A stretch of 60,734 nt of DNA. It comes from a virus. The stretch is taken from IMG/VR virus record IMGVR_UViG_3300047558_000101, positions 1 to 60,734 of that record; one strand, 5' to 3'. The position numbers and the translations under genes were made by a program. The notes under the pieces were generated by a model. That model was not told the DNA's origin, did no database searches, and saw only the letters and a program-made list of their open reading frames with translations. This document shows positions 21,456 to 29,058 of the stretch, one piece after another (positions within the stretch are counted from its first letter, which is position 1; each line of letters opens with the position of its first letter).

Positions 21456-22992
21456 AAAGCGTAAGATCATCATCAACAGCACAGAGAACGCTGCTGTTGC
21501 GCAGTACATCCCTCACGCAAAGACATTCACACACAATGGTGAAGACCTCGTTGCGTTGCCCTACGGCGTTGATGAGTCGATGGTTCTGAAGAACCTCGGC
21601 TTCAGTGTGCCAGCACCGATCTTGCAGTATTACAACTGGCCCGGTCGCTTTACGCCGATGGATCACCAGAAAGAAACTGCGGCATTCTTGACCACGCATA
21701 AGCGTGCGTTGTGTCTCAACGCTCCGGGCACTGGTAAATCCATCAGCTCGATCTGGGCTGCTGACTTCTTGCTGGACGAAGGCATCGCACGCAAGGTGTT
21801 GATCGTCGCACCGCTATCGACTGTGAAGGTCGTGTGGGGTCGTGAGTTAAAGCATCACTTGCCGCACCGCTCGTTCGTGATTTGCACGGGTACCAAGCAA
21901 AAGCGCCTCGACCTGTTAAACACACCGGGTGTGCAGTATGTGATCATCAACCACGATGGCTTCACGAACATGCAAGCCGAGCTCAATGGTTTCGATGTGG
22001 TGATCTATGACGAGGCGACAGCGCTCAAGTCACCCAGCTCACAACGCTACAAGATATTTGCTAAGTGGATGCAGAAGCATCAGCCTTGGCTGTGGTTGCT
22101 GACGGGCACACCGATTTCGCAAACACCTGCTGACGCATGGACACTGGCACGCCTTGTTGATTCGCCCAATGTACCCAAGAGCTTCACCACATTCAAAGAC
22201 TTGGTGATGCAGAAGGTAACTACATTTCGCTGGATTCCACGCAACGATTCGTTGGAGACATGCAGACGTGTGTTGCAGCCTTCGATTCGTTTCTCGTTGG
22301 ACGAGTGTAAAGACTTGCCTGACACCAACTTTGTTGGTCGCAAGACCGAGCTGACCAAGCAACAAGTCAAAGCGTTTGCCGACATGAAGGACAAAGCAGT
22401 GACGGTGTTCGCTGCTGGTGAAGTGACTGCTGCCAACACGGCGGTGATGTTGAGTAAGCTGTTGCAGATTTGTTGCGGCGTTGTGTATGGTGATGACACT
22501 ACGATTGCCATCGACGCCTCGGAGCGTTATAATACGCTCACTGAATTACTCACTGAGATCGGTGACAAAGCAATCATTTTCGTGCCACTCAAAGGCGTGC
22601 AGAACTGGCTTCAACAGAAGCTGACTGCTGATGGTTTCGATGTTGCAATGGTCAATGGTGATACGAGCAAGAAAGATCGTGATCAGATATTCAATGACTT
22701 CCAACACACGGACAAGCCACAGATTCTGTTGGCACACCCAAAGGTTGCAGCTCATGGATTGACACTCACGAGAGCGAAGGACATCATTTGGTACGCACCT
22801 ATTTATTCACTTGAACAATATGAGCAAGCCAATGCACGAATTCGTCGGTTGACCACAACCGGCAAAACCTCCGTGTGGCACATCTGGGCCACGGGCTTTG
22901 AAGCAGAGTTGTACCGCAGACTCCGCGCAAAGAAAAACACACTTGCGGAATTTTTGAACTTAGTACAAGGCATCAACAGTGACGATGAGTAA
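21439..22992 (+). CDS. SNF2-family DNA helicase/translocase
   Basis: 517 residues. Motif I NAPGTGKS (~94-101), motif II YDEATALK (~189-196), motif III LLTGTP (~219-224), C-terminal RecA domain with HPKVAAHGLTLTRAK (~433) and motif VI ARIRRL (~471). Phages often pair such an ATPase with a VRR-NUC protein for recombination-dependent replication. A candidate internal promoter lies at 22505-22533. Confidence 0.92.
   Translation: MLVIPEKRKIIINSTENAAVAQYIPHAKTFTHNGEDLVALPYGVDESMVLKNLGFSVPAPILQYYNWPGRFTPMDHQKETAAFLTTHKRALCLNAPGTGKSISSIWAADFLLDEGIARKVLIVAPLSTVKVVWGRELKHHLPHRSFVICTGTKQKRLDLLNTPGVQYVIINHDGFTNMQAELNGFDVVIYDEATALKSPSSQRYKIFAKWMQKHQPWLWLLTGTPISQTPADAWTLARLVDSPNVPKSFTTFKDLVMQKVTTFRWIPRNDSLETCRRVLQPSIRFSLDECKDLPDTNFVGRKTELTKQQVKAFADMKDKAVTVFAAGEVTAANTAVMLSKLLQICCGVVYGDDTTIAIDASERYNTLTELLTEIGDKAIIFVPLKGVQNWLQQKLTADGFDVAMVNGDTSKKDRDQIFNDFQHTDKPQILLAHPKVAAHGLTLTRAKDIIWYAPIYSLEQYEQANARIRRLTTTGKTSVWHIWATGFEAELYRRLRAKKNTLAEFLNLVQGINSDDE
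22505..22533 (+). promoter_or_regulatory. Possible internal promoter in the helicase gene
   Basis: TTGCCA (22505-22510), 17 bases, TATAAT (22528-22533). The -10 is framed by an exact inverted repeat GAGCGT (22522-22527) and ACGCTC (22534-22539). It could serve the 23004-24722 genes. Being inside a gene, it may be chance. Confidence 0.4.
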
Positions 22993-23003
22993 AGGAGTCA
23001 AAC

Positions 23004-23396
23004 ATGAACTATGACATTGCAACAGAGCGGTACATTGCAGTCCGCAGTGAGATCGAAGCGTTAGAGCGTGAACACAAGGCAACCAAAGCAAAGTTAACAG
23101 AGAAACTGGTAGCGATTGAAAACTGGATTACTGCTAAGGCACAAGAAGATGGTTTAGAAACCGTCAAGACACCGTCCGGTACAGGGTACTGGTCAACACA
23201 TCACACAGCAACAGTGGGTTCTCGTGAAGAGTTCTTCCGCTTTTGCAAAGAGCATGATGCGTGGGATATGGTCGAGTCCCGTGCGTCAAAGACCGGAGTC
23301 AAGAGTTACATCGAGGCTAACGGCGCACCACCACCGGGGGTGAATTTTTCTTCGACTCGTGTTTTCAATTTGCGTAAAGCGCAAGCAAAGGACTAA
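23004..23396 (+). CDS. Conserved phage protein of unknown function (130 aa)
   Basis: 130 residues: an N-terminal coiled coil (~8-45, EIEALEREHKATKAKLTEKL), a central beta unit (TVKTPSGTGYWSTHHTATV), then an acidic helix and an ending GAPPPGVN that I recognise from many phage replication clusters without an assigned role. Strong AAAGGAG site. Confidence 0.75.
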   Translation: MNYDIATERYIAVRSEIEALEREHKATKAKLTEKLVAIENWITAKAQEDGLETVKTPSGTGYWSTHHTATVGSREEFFRFCKEHDAWDMVESRASKTGVKSYIEANGAPPPGVNFSSTRVFNLRKAQAKD

Positions 23397-23399
23397 TTT

Positions 23400-23801
23400 A
23401 TGAATGCGATAGAACAAATGTCTGAAGAAGACATCGTGAGCATGTTCATGGTGCACACAGCCCGTGTATGCCACGAGGTGAATCGTGCGTATTGCCAAGC
23501 GATTGGTGATGACAGCCAGCCCACATGGGAGGACGCACCTGACTGGCAAAAACAAAGCGCGTTGATGGGCGTTGATCTGCACATGCACAACGATGTTGGG
23601 CCTGAAGCCAGCCATGAAAGCTGGATGGCACAGAAGATTGCAGACGGGTGGGAGTACGGCTTGGTCAAAGACCCAGTGCTGAAGATTCACCCTTGCATCA
23701 AACCCTTTGCCGACCTGCCCAAAGAGCAGCAAATCAAAGACCACCTTTTCCGCGCAGTGGTTCACGCCATGCGCCCACCCAAAGCTCAAACACAGGAGTA
23801 A
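23400..23801 (+). CDS. RyR-domain protein
   Basis: 133 residues. ARVCHEVNRAYCQAIGDDSQ, WEDAPDWQKQSALMGV, SHESWMAQKIADGW and HPCIKPFADLP are the diagnostic phrases of the RyR domain, first named in ryanodine receptors and common in phages. In eukaryotic channels it has a regulatory, possibly phospho-residue or nucleotide-related, role; in phages its function is unknown. Confidence 0.88.
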   Translation: MNAIEQMSEEDIVSMFMVHTARVCHEVNRAYCQAIGDDSQPTWEDAPDWQKQSALMGVDLHMHNDVGPEASHESWMAQKIADGWEYGLVKDPVLKIHPCIKPFADLPKEQQIKDHLFRAVVHAMRPPKAQTQE

Positions 23802-23804
23802 ACC

Positions 23805-24722
23805 ATGAGCAACACAATCGCAAACGTCCCAGCACACATTGCAGCGCGTATCGCTGCCCGTCAACAAGCAGGCACTAAGTCTGCCGTTGCATCAGCCATC
23901 GTCACTGACGGCTTAAACATCCCACGCATCAGCATCCGTGCTGGTCGCTATCGCCTGAACGAAGACGGCGTTGAGACAACCGTGGGCGTGACACTGGACA
24001 CCATCATCGTAGGTGCAAACCCTAGAGTGTCGAAAGTGTTCTACGGCAAAGCGTTCGATGCCTCTGCATCTGATGTGCGCCCTGACTGCTGGTCAAACGA
24101 TGGCTTGAAGCCCGATGCAAGCGTGCAGAACCCCGTGCACACTGGTTGCGCTGATTGCCCACACAATGTGCTCGGCTCAAAAATTCTGCCCTCTGGTGCC
24201 AAGTCAAAGATGTGTGCTGACCAACGCCACCTCGCTGTCGTTGCAGCTGCTGACCCCACCAAGGTGTACAGCCTGACCGTGCCTGTCTCTGGCATGAAAG
24301 CCTTACGCGAATATTTCAAAGAGCTGGGTAACTACGGCATCGGCCCTGAAGAAGTTGTAACCGAGTTGGGCTTTGATGACCAAGCCAGCTACCCCAAGAT
24401 CACATTCAAACAAAAAGGTTATGTGCCAGAAAAAGCAATCACACGCATCGACGAGTTGGTGTCGAGTGATGCAACCAAGGTCGCTACCCGCGTGTTAGCA
24501 CCATCTGGTGCCACAGCACTTGCTGCACCAGCTGCCAAGGCTGCGATTGCTGCGCCCACCCCTGCGCCAGCTCCTGCTGCCCCCGCTGTTGATGACGCCT
24601 ATGAAGAGGAGCCAGCACCAGCACCTGTGCAAGCAAAAGCTGCGCCAGCTAAACCAACTGTTGCCCCCGTGAAAGCATCGGATGAATTGGCTGCAAAGAT
24701 CGACAGCCTGTTCGACGAGTAA
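23805..24722 (+). CDS. Probable single-stranded DNA-binding protein
   Basis: 305 residues. A core of ~220 residues with possible zinc ligands (PDCWSN, TGCADCPH, KMCADQR), then an Ala/Pro-rich linker and an acidic tip (DELAAKIDSLFDE) like the protein-recruiting tails of SSB and T4 gp32. Next to helicase and primase. The SSB role is inferred from architecture and context. Followed directly by a strong terminator. Confidence 0.65.
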   Translation: MSNTIANVPAHIAARIAARQQAGTKSAVASAIVTDGLNIPRISIRAGRYRLNEDGVETTVGVTLDTIIVGANPRVSKVFYGKAFDASASDVRPDCWSNDGLKPDASVQNPVHTGCADCPHNVLGSKILPSGAKSKMCADQRHLAVVAAADPTKVYSLTVPVSGMKALREYFKELGNYGIGPEEVVTELGFDDQASYPKITFKQKGYVPEKAITRIDELVSSDATKVATRVLAPSGATALAAPAAKAAIAAPTPAPAPAAPAVDDAYEEEPAPAPVQAKAAPAKPTVAPVKASDELAAKIDSLFDE

Positions 24723-24742
24723 TAGAATCTCGGCATAAGGTT

Positions 24743-24767
24743 CCCTCGGCTAAGGCCGAGGGTTTTT
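24743..24767 (+). terminator. Rho-independent terminator between SSB-like and primase genes
   Basis: CCCTCGGC (24743-24750), loop TAAG, GCCGAGGG (24755-24762), TTTTT. The next gene starts only 17 bases later, so its expression relies on read-through. Confidence 0.93.
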
Positions 24768-24783
24768 CATCTAGGGGCATGAT

Positions 24784-27750
24784 TTGGACACGAAAAACTT
24801 TCTTACTCGCATATTTCCCCAGATCGACGAACTGGTAATCTGCACGCACAAACCAGACCCATCAGGGCAAAACCCTCGTGGCATATTTTGGAATCGTGGC
24901 TCATTCGCCAACATCGACGATGCTGTCAATGCAATCTCAAAGTGGGACACAGAACCCACAACAACCGTTTACTTTGGCGTGGGCTCATTCGCAGGCCACG
25001 CATACACCGATGATCGTGGTCGCAACAAGTGGACACGCAAACAAGAACAAGCAACGTGGTTCAAAGCCCTCGCGCTAGACCTCGACATTGGTGAAGATAA
25101 GCCGTACGCAACACAGAAAGAAGGCTGGACTGCAATGGCTGCTGCGCTTCAAGCGATTGGTATGCCGGGGCCCATGGTCATCTCATCAGGCAAAGGCATT
25201 CACTGCTATTGGCCGCTGACCGTTGCAATCAAAAACGCTGACTGGGTGAAGCTATCAACAGCTTTGCGACTCGCACTCGAAGAGCACGGCGTGCAGATCG
25301 ACACAAGTAAGATTCACGACCCATCAATGGTGTTGCGCCCAGTGGGCACACACCACAAAAAACAAACGCCGTGGAAACCAGTCGAGTGCAAGCGTGACTG
25401 CCCAGACTACGACCCACGCACACTGGTGCCAGTGTTGTCGCAGTGGATTGGCAAAGCAGCACAAGTGTCACGCCCAACGACGGCGCGCGCTGCAAAGAAG
25501 TCATCTATTCTTGATGCAGTGTTGAACTCCAACGATGTAATCATCGAAGCCGTGGCGCAACGATGCAATCAAGTCAAAGCGTTGGTAGCTTCTGGTGGTG
25601 TGCTTGATGCTGCTGGCCGCAATGTTGAAGAGCCGTTATGGCGTGCATCTCTTGGCTTGGTAAAGCATGCGACCGATGTGCCAGCGGCAGTGATTTTGAT
25701 TGCTGGTGCACACCCAGACTTCGATCTCGACAGCAACATGGAAAAGATCAACGGCTGGCACGGGACAGGGCCAACGACATGCGCTAAGTTCGAGCAGCTG
25801 TGCTCATCGGGTTGCGAAGGTTGCCCACACAAAGGAAAGATAACAAGCCCTGCCCAGTTGTCCGTGGTTACAGAGAGCAAGGTCGAAACACCAGAGGGCG
25901 AGACCGTGTCGTTCACACTGCCCAAGGGTTATGTGGTGAACAACAGCCAAGTGTTCCGCGAAGTGAAGACCGAGATTACAACGACCGACGCCAATGGCAA
26001 CGATGTCGCACAAGAGGTAGTTGAACTGGATTTGGTGAGCCCATACGAGATGCACATCACCGGTGTGTACAACGACCCATCGAGTAAAAAGTCAGCGTTC
26101 AAGTTGCTGATCAAATACCCGATGACGGGCTGGAAAGAAGAAGAGCATGAGATGGTCGTATTGGCCACAGTGGGGAAAGAATTTTCGACGTTCCTGTTGA
26201 ATAGACAGGTGTTTATGAAACACATCGGACAGTACGAAAAGGTGAGGAGCTTTTTAATGGATTACTTAACCATGGTGCAACAACAGACACCAACGGGACT
26301 TGATTACGTGGCGTTCGGCTGGCAGGAAGATGGCTCGTTTATGTGCGGTAGCACAGTGCTTGGCCACGTGCATGGCGTTTCTGATTTGCGTTTGCGTGGC
26401 CCTGCCGCCGAGTTCAAAGACAAGATCGGTACGCACGGCTCGCGTGATGAGTGGGTGCGTGGTATGCAGATGCTTGACCGCCCCGGTACCGACACACTGC
26501 GCTCGGCTGTGCTGCTGGCCACCGCTGGCATCATCGGCCCTTCAGCCGGTAACGCTACATGCGTGGTGTCGATCTATTCCACCGAGACAACCACAGGCAA
26601 GACGCTAGCATTGATTGCAGCCAACAGCCTGATCGGTACTCCAAAAGAATTGTTCCTCAGCAAGACCGACACATCCAATGCGATGTACAAAATCCGTGGC
26701 GTGCTCAACCACCTGCCATGCTGCATCGACGAGCTGACCACGGCTGAAGACAATGATGTGGCGGACATGGCGTACACGCTCAGTCAGGGTCGTGAAAAGA
26801 TTGCCATGACCAAAGAGCGCGAGCTGCGCAAACCAGCCACATGGGCAGGGCCAACGCTCGTCACCACCAACATCTCAATCCACCAGAAATTCGAGGGTGC
26901 ACAGGCTGGCAATGACCCGCTCAAAGCCCGTTGCTTGGAGTTGCCACAACATGACCGTACTTTCGTTGAAACCCGCGCTGATGGTAAGAGTGATGGTTAC
27001 GAGTTCTTCGACATTATGGCCAAAAACAACGGATGGGCATTCCCAGAACTGGTCGAGGTTGTGCTGGCAAAAGGTGGGCCGGATGCAGTATGGCAGTGGG
27101 CAGAGACCTCTTTCAACAAAACCTTTAACTTTCTCTTCGAGCCCCAAGAGCGCTTCTACCGCACAGCCATCATCTCTGCTTGGGGAATGGGCCGTATCGG
27201 GCATGCACTGGGTCTCTTCCCCTTCAACATCCAAGACACCATTCAGTACCTGATTGAGCGCGTCAAGGCCACACGCCAACTCGCCGAAGACAACAAGACG
27301 GACGTGTTCGACACCATCGGCCAGTTCTTGGCCGAGCACAACGACCAGCTGGTTGAGTGCAAAGAAACCTATGGCTCAGGCGTCGAGCAAGTTGTGCTGC
27401 CAGCACCAGAACGTGCAGTGGCACGGGTCAAAATCGTTTACGACAAGACTAACCCCATCATGCCGGGTAGCGTGGTATCCATCGGTGCTGAAAAATTGCG
27501 CATGTGGTTGCGTCAGAAGCGTGACGGACTTGACCGCATCGAGCGGGAACTGGACAACGAGGGTGCGTTGATAAAGCGCCGTGAGCGCATCACGCTGTTT
27601 AAGGGTTGCCCCAAGCATGCGCCGGGTCAGATGCAGTGCATTGTGCTGAACCTGAACCACCCACGATTCGTTGAGAGCTTGACTGGCACAAACTCACGCC
27701 CACAAAGTAAAATCACCCTAGCAGTATTGCAAGGTGACAACGCCGCTTGA
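24784..27750 (+). CDS. Primase-helicase (AEP-type primase plus SF3/DUF927-type helicase)
   Basis: 988 residues. Primase part: LALDLDIGED (~96-105, acidic metal site), SSGKGIHCYWP (~135-145) and the conserved DPSMVLRPVGTHHKK. A zinc knuckle CAKFEQLCSSGCEGCPHKG lies at ~332-350. Helicase part: Walker A STETTTGKT (~599-607), Walker B CCIDEL (~646). The C-terminal ~100 residues look like a winged helix. The start is TTG with AGGGG in front; an ATG at 24779 is out of frame. The weak start plus the upstream terminator imply low expression. Confidence 0.88.
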   Translation: MDTKNFLTRIFPQIDELVICTHKPDPSGQNPRGIFWNRGSFANIDDAVNAISKWDTEPTTTVYFGVGSFAGHAYTDDRGRNKWTRKQEQATWFKALALDLDIGEDKPYATQKEGWTAMAAALQAIGMPGPMVISSGKGIHCYWPLTVAIKNADWVKLSTALRLALEEHGVQIDTSKIHDPSMVLRPVGTHHKKQTPWKPVECKRDCPDYDPRTLVPVLSQWIGKAAQVSRPTTARAAKKSSILDAVLNSNDVIIEAVAQRCNQVKALVASGGVLDAAGRNVEEPLWRASLGLVKHATDVPAAVILIAGAHPDFDLDSNMEKINGWHGTGPTTCAKFEQLCSSGCEGCPHKGKITSPAQLSVVTESKVETPEGETVSFTLPKGYVVNNSQVFREVKTEITTTDANGNDVAQEVVELDLVSPYEMHITGVYNDPSSKKSAFKLLIKYPMTGWKEEEHEMVVLATVGKEFSTFLLNRQVFMKHIGQYEKVRSFLMDYLTMVQQQTPTGLDYVAFGWQEDGSFMCGSTVLGHVHGVSDLRLRGPAAEFKDKIGTHGSRDEWVRGMQMLDRPGTDTLRSAVLLATAGIIGPSAGNATCVVSIYSTETTTGKTLALIAANSLIGTPKELFLSKTDTSNAMYKIRGVLNHLPCCIDELTTAEDNDVADMAYTLSQGREKIAMTKERELRKPATWAGPTLVTTNISIHQKFEGAQAGNDPLKARCLELPQHDRTFVETRADGKSDGYEFFDIMAKNNGWAFPELVEVVLAKGGPDAVWQWAETSFNKTFNFLFEPQERFYRTAIISAWGMGRIGHALGLFPFNIQDTIQYLIERVKATRQLAEDNKTDVFDTIGQFLAEHNDQLVECKETYGSGVEQVVLPAPERAVARVKIVYDKTNPIMPGSVVSIGAEKLRMWLRQKRDGLDRIERELDNEGALIKRRERITLFKGCPKHAPGQMQCIVLNLNHPRFVESLTGTNSRPQSKITLAVLQGDNAA

Positions 27751-27760
27751 AAGGACAGAC

Positions 27761-28012
27761 ATGCCACGCAACTACAAACAAGAGTACGCCAACTACCAAG
27801 GGCGACCTGAGCAAATTGCCAACCGCGCAAAGCGCAACGCGGCTCGTGCCGAGATGGAGAAAAAGGGTGTGGTGTCGAAAGGTGACGGCAAGGACGTTGA
27901 CCACAAGACGCCCATCGTCAAAGGCGGCGGCAACGGAAAAGGCAATCTGCGTGCAGTGCCTAAATCCGCCAACCGCTCATTTGCCCGTACCCGCACAGCG
28001 GGTATGAAGTGA
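27761..28012 (+). CDS. Small HNH endonuclease-like protein (83 aa)
   Basis: 83 residues from the ATG preceded by AAAGGA. Residues ~46-68 (KDVDHKTPIVKGGGNGKGNL) are the His-Asn core of short HNH proteins; the last His position is replaced by an SANRSFA-type ending. Basic throughout. Last gene of the rightward arm; its stop touches the stop of the first leftward-arm gene. Confidence 0.75.
   Translation: MPRNYKQEYANYQGRPEQIANRAKRNAARAEMEKKGVVSKGDGKDVDHKTPIVKGGGNGKGNLRAVPKSANRSFARTRTAGMK
27988..28004. other. Hairpin at the convergent junction
   Basis: TACCCGC, loop ACA, GCGGGTA: perfect 7-bp stem inside the last codons of the 27761 gene. No U-tract on either strand. Confidence 0.4.
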
Positions 28013-28168
28013 TTACTTCTTAGCCTTGGGCTTTACGCCCTTGGCTTTCTGGTCTTCACGAACGAACTTCGTGGCGACTTTCTTGGACACGCCCACCTTC
28101 TTTGCGAAGGCGGGGTCGTGCATTGCAGCACGCATCAAGTTTGCTTGTTTGGCTGACTTGAACGGCAT
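28013..28168 (-). CDS. Small Lys-rich virion-arm protein (51 aa)
   Basis: 51 codons starting MPFKSAKQANLMRAAMHDPA, then Lys-rich to the end. This MPFKS-type protein is common in phage late operons. Probably nucleic-acid binding; role unknown. The last gene of the leftward arm, abutting 28012. Confidence 0.68.
   Translation of the reverse strand: MPFKSAKQANLMRAAMHDPAFAKKVGVSKKVATKFVREDQKAKGVKPKAKK
28022..28046 (+). terminator. Possible weak terminator of the rightward arm
   Basis: AGCC, TT, GGGC, loop TTTAC, GCCC, TT, GGCT: a stem with one internal TT/TT bulge, lying inside the antisense 28013 gene. Weak. Confidence 0.35.
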
Positions 28169-28170
28169 GA

Positions 28171-28356
28171 TTACTTCTTCTTACCCTTGTGCATACCGGG
28201 TTCGTATTTCTTTTCCATGGCGGCATAGGCTTTCTTGCTACCGGTCATTTTCTTTTCCATGGCTTCCATTTTCTTGGACTCACCCATGCCGAATGGGTTC
28301 ATCTTCTTGGCCTTGTTGGTGGCGGTGCGCTGACCGCGCATTGGCATAGCTTTCAT
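28171..28356 (-). CDS. Small Lys/Met-rich protein (61 aa)
   Basis: 61 residues; the ATG at 28356 has AAGGAG in front. Extremely basic (KKMEAMEKKMTGSKKAYAAM), helical. One of five tiny basic proteins ending the late operon. Confidence 0.68.
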   Translation of the reverse strand: MKAMPMRGQRTATNKAKKMNPFGMGESKKMEAMEKKMTGSKKAYAAMEKKYEPGMHKGKKK

Positions 28357-28381
28357 TGTCTGCTCCTTGCAGTGGTTGGGG

Positions 28382-28612
28382 TTAACGGTAGTTTGCGGTT
28401 TTCGCAGCAATCTTTTTGGGTTGCGCTACGAACTGTTTGCCACGGGCGTTGCCCTTGGCTTTGGCCTTGTTGGTCGCCGCTTTCTCAGCGGGACTCAATG
28501 ACTTCCATGCTGCATCGGGCAGGTAGCGCTTTTTGCCCTTCGATGGGCTGCCGTCGCTTGTGCGCCACTTCTGCGCTGTCCAGTCTTTTAGAGATTGCTG
28601 TGGGTTTTTCAC
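28382..28612 (-). CDS. DUF5872-like small basic protein (76 aa)
   Basis: 76 residues from a GTG overlapping the previous stop. WTAQKWRTSDGSPSKGKKRY and LPDAAWKSLSPAEKAATNKA match a family I know as DUF5872, found in phages and large viruses; possible DNA-associated role. Name given from memory. Confidence 0.7.
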   Translation of the reverse strand: MKNPQQSLKDWTAQKWRTSDGSPSKGKKRYLPDAAWKSLSPAEKAATNKAKAKGNARGKQFVAQPKKIAAKTANYR

Positions 28613-28800
28613 GACTTGTAACCCCCGCCTGCGGCCTTGTATTTCTTGGCCAGCAGCTGCGCTTTTCGGGCTGACCACTCGCCGGGGTCGCCACCCTTGG
28701 TGCCAGCTTTGATCGACTTGAACAGCGACTCACGCATACCGGGCTTGGTGTAGACGCCTGCGGCGTTCACTTTGGATTTGGTTTTAGGTTTGGTAGCCAT
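28609..28800 (-). CDS. Small basic conserved phage protein (63 aa)
   Basis: 63 residues from the ATG at 28800. The ending GDPGEWSARKAQLLAKKYKA is a recurring motif in small phage basic proteins. Function unknown. Confidence 0.68.
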   Translation of the reverse strand: MATKPKTKSKVNAAGVYTKPGMRESLFKSIKAGTKGGDPGEWSARKAQLLAKKYKAAGGGYKS

Positions 28801-28801
28801 G

Positions 28802-29056
28802 TCAGCAGTTCCATGCACGCAACGATTTGTTGATGCGGCTGTTGGGGTCTTTGGCTGTTTTGGCGCTGGTCAGCTTTTTCTTCATGCCTTCCATGCGTGC
28901 ACAGAACGAGTCGCGGCGTGGGCCACCCTCTGGCTGTGGTGCCTTCAAACCGGGTTTGCCGGGATTGGCTTTGTTGTACGAGGCACGCCCCTTGGCGTTG
29001 AGTCCGCCGTTGGGGTTCTTGCCTTCTTTACGCTGCCATGCTGGTGTCTTAGCCAT
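28802..29056 (-). CDS. Small basic conserved phage protein, DUF6321-like (84 aa)
   Basis: 84 residues: AWQRKEGKNPNGGLNAKGRA, then FCARMEGMKKKL and an ending with Trp-Asn-Cys. I recall this family as DUF6321; the number is from memory. Possibly packaged with DNA. Directly follows the 1947-residue gene. Confidence 0.7.
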   Translation of the reverse strand: MAKTPAWQRKEGKNPNGGLNAKGRASYNKANPGKPGLKAPQPEGGPRRDSFCARMEGMKKKLTSAKTAKDPNSRINKSLRAWNC

Positions 29057-29058
29057 GT

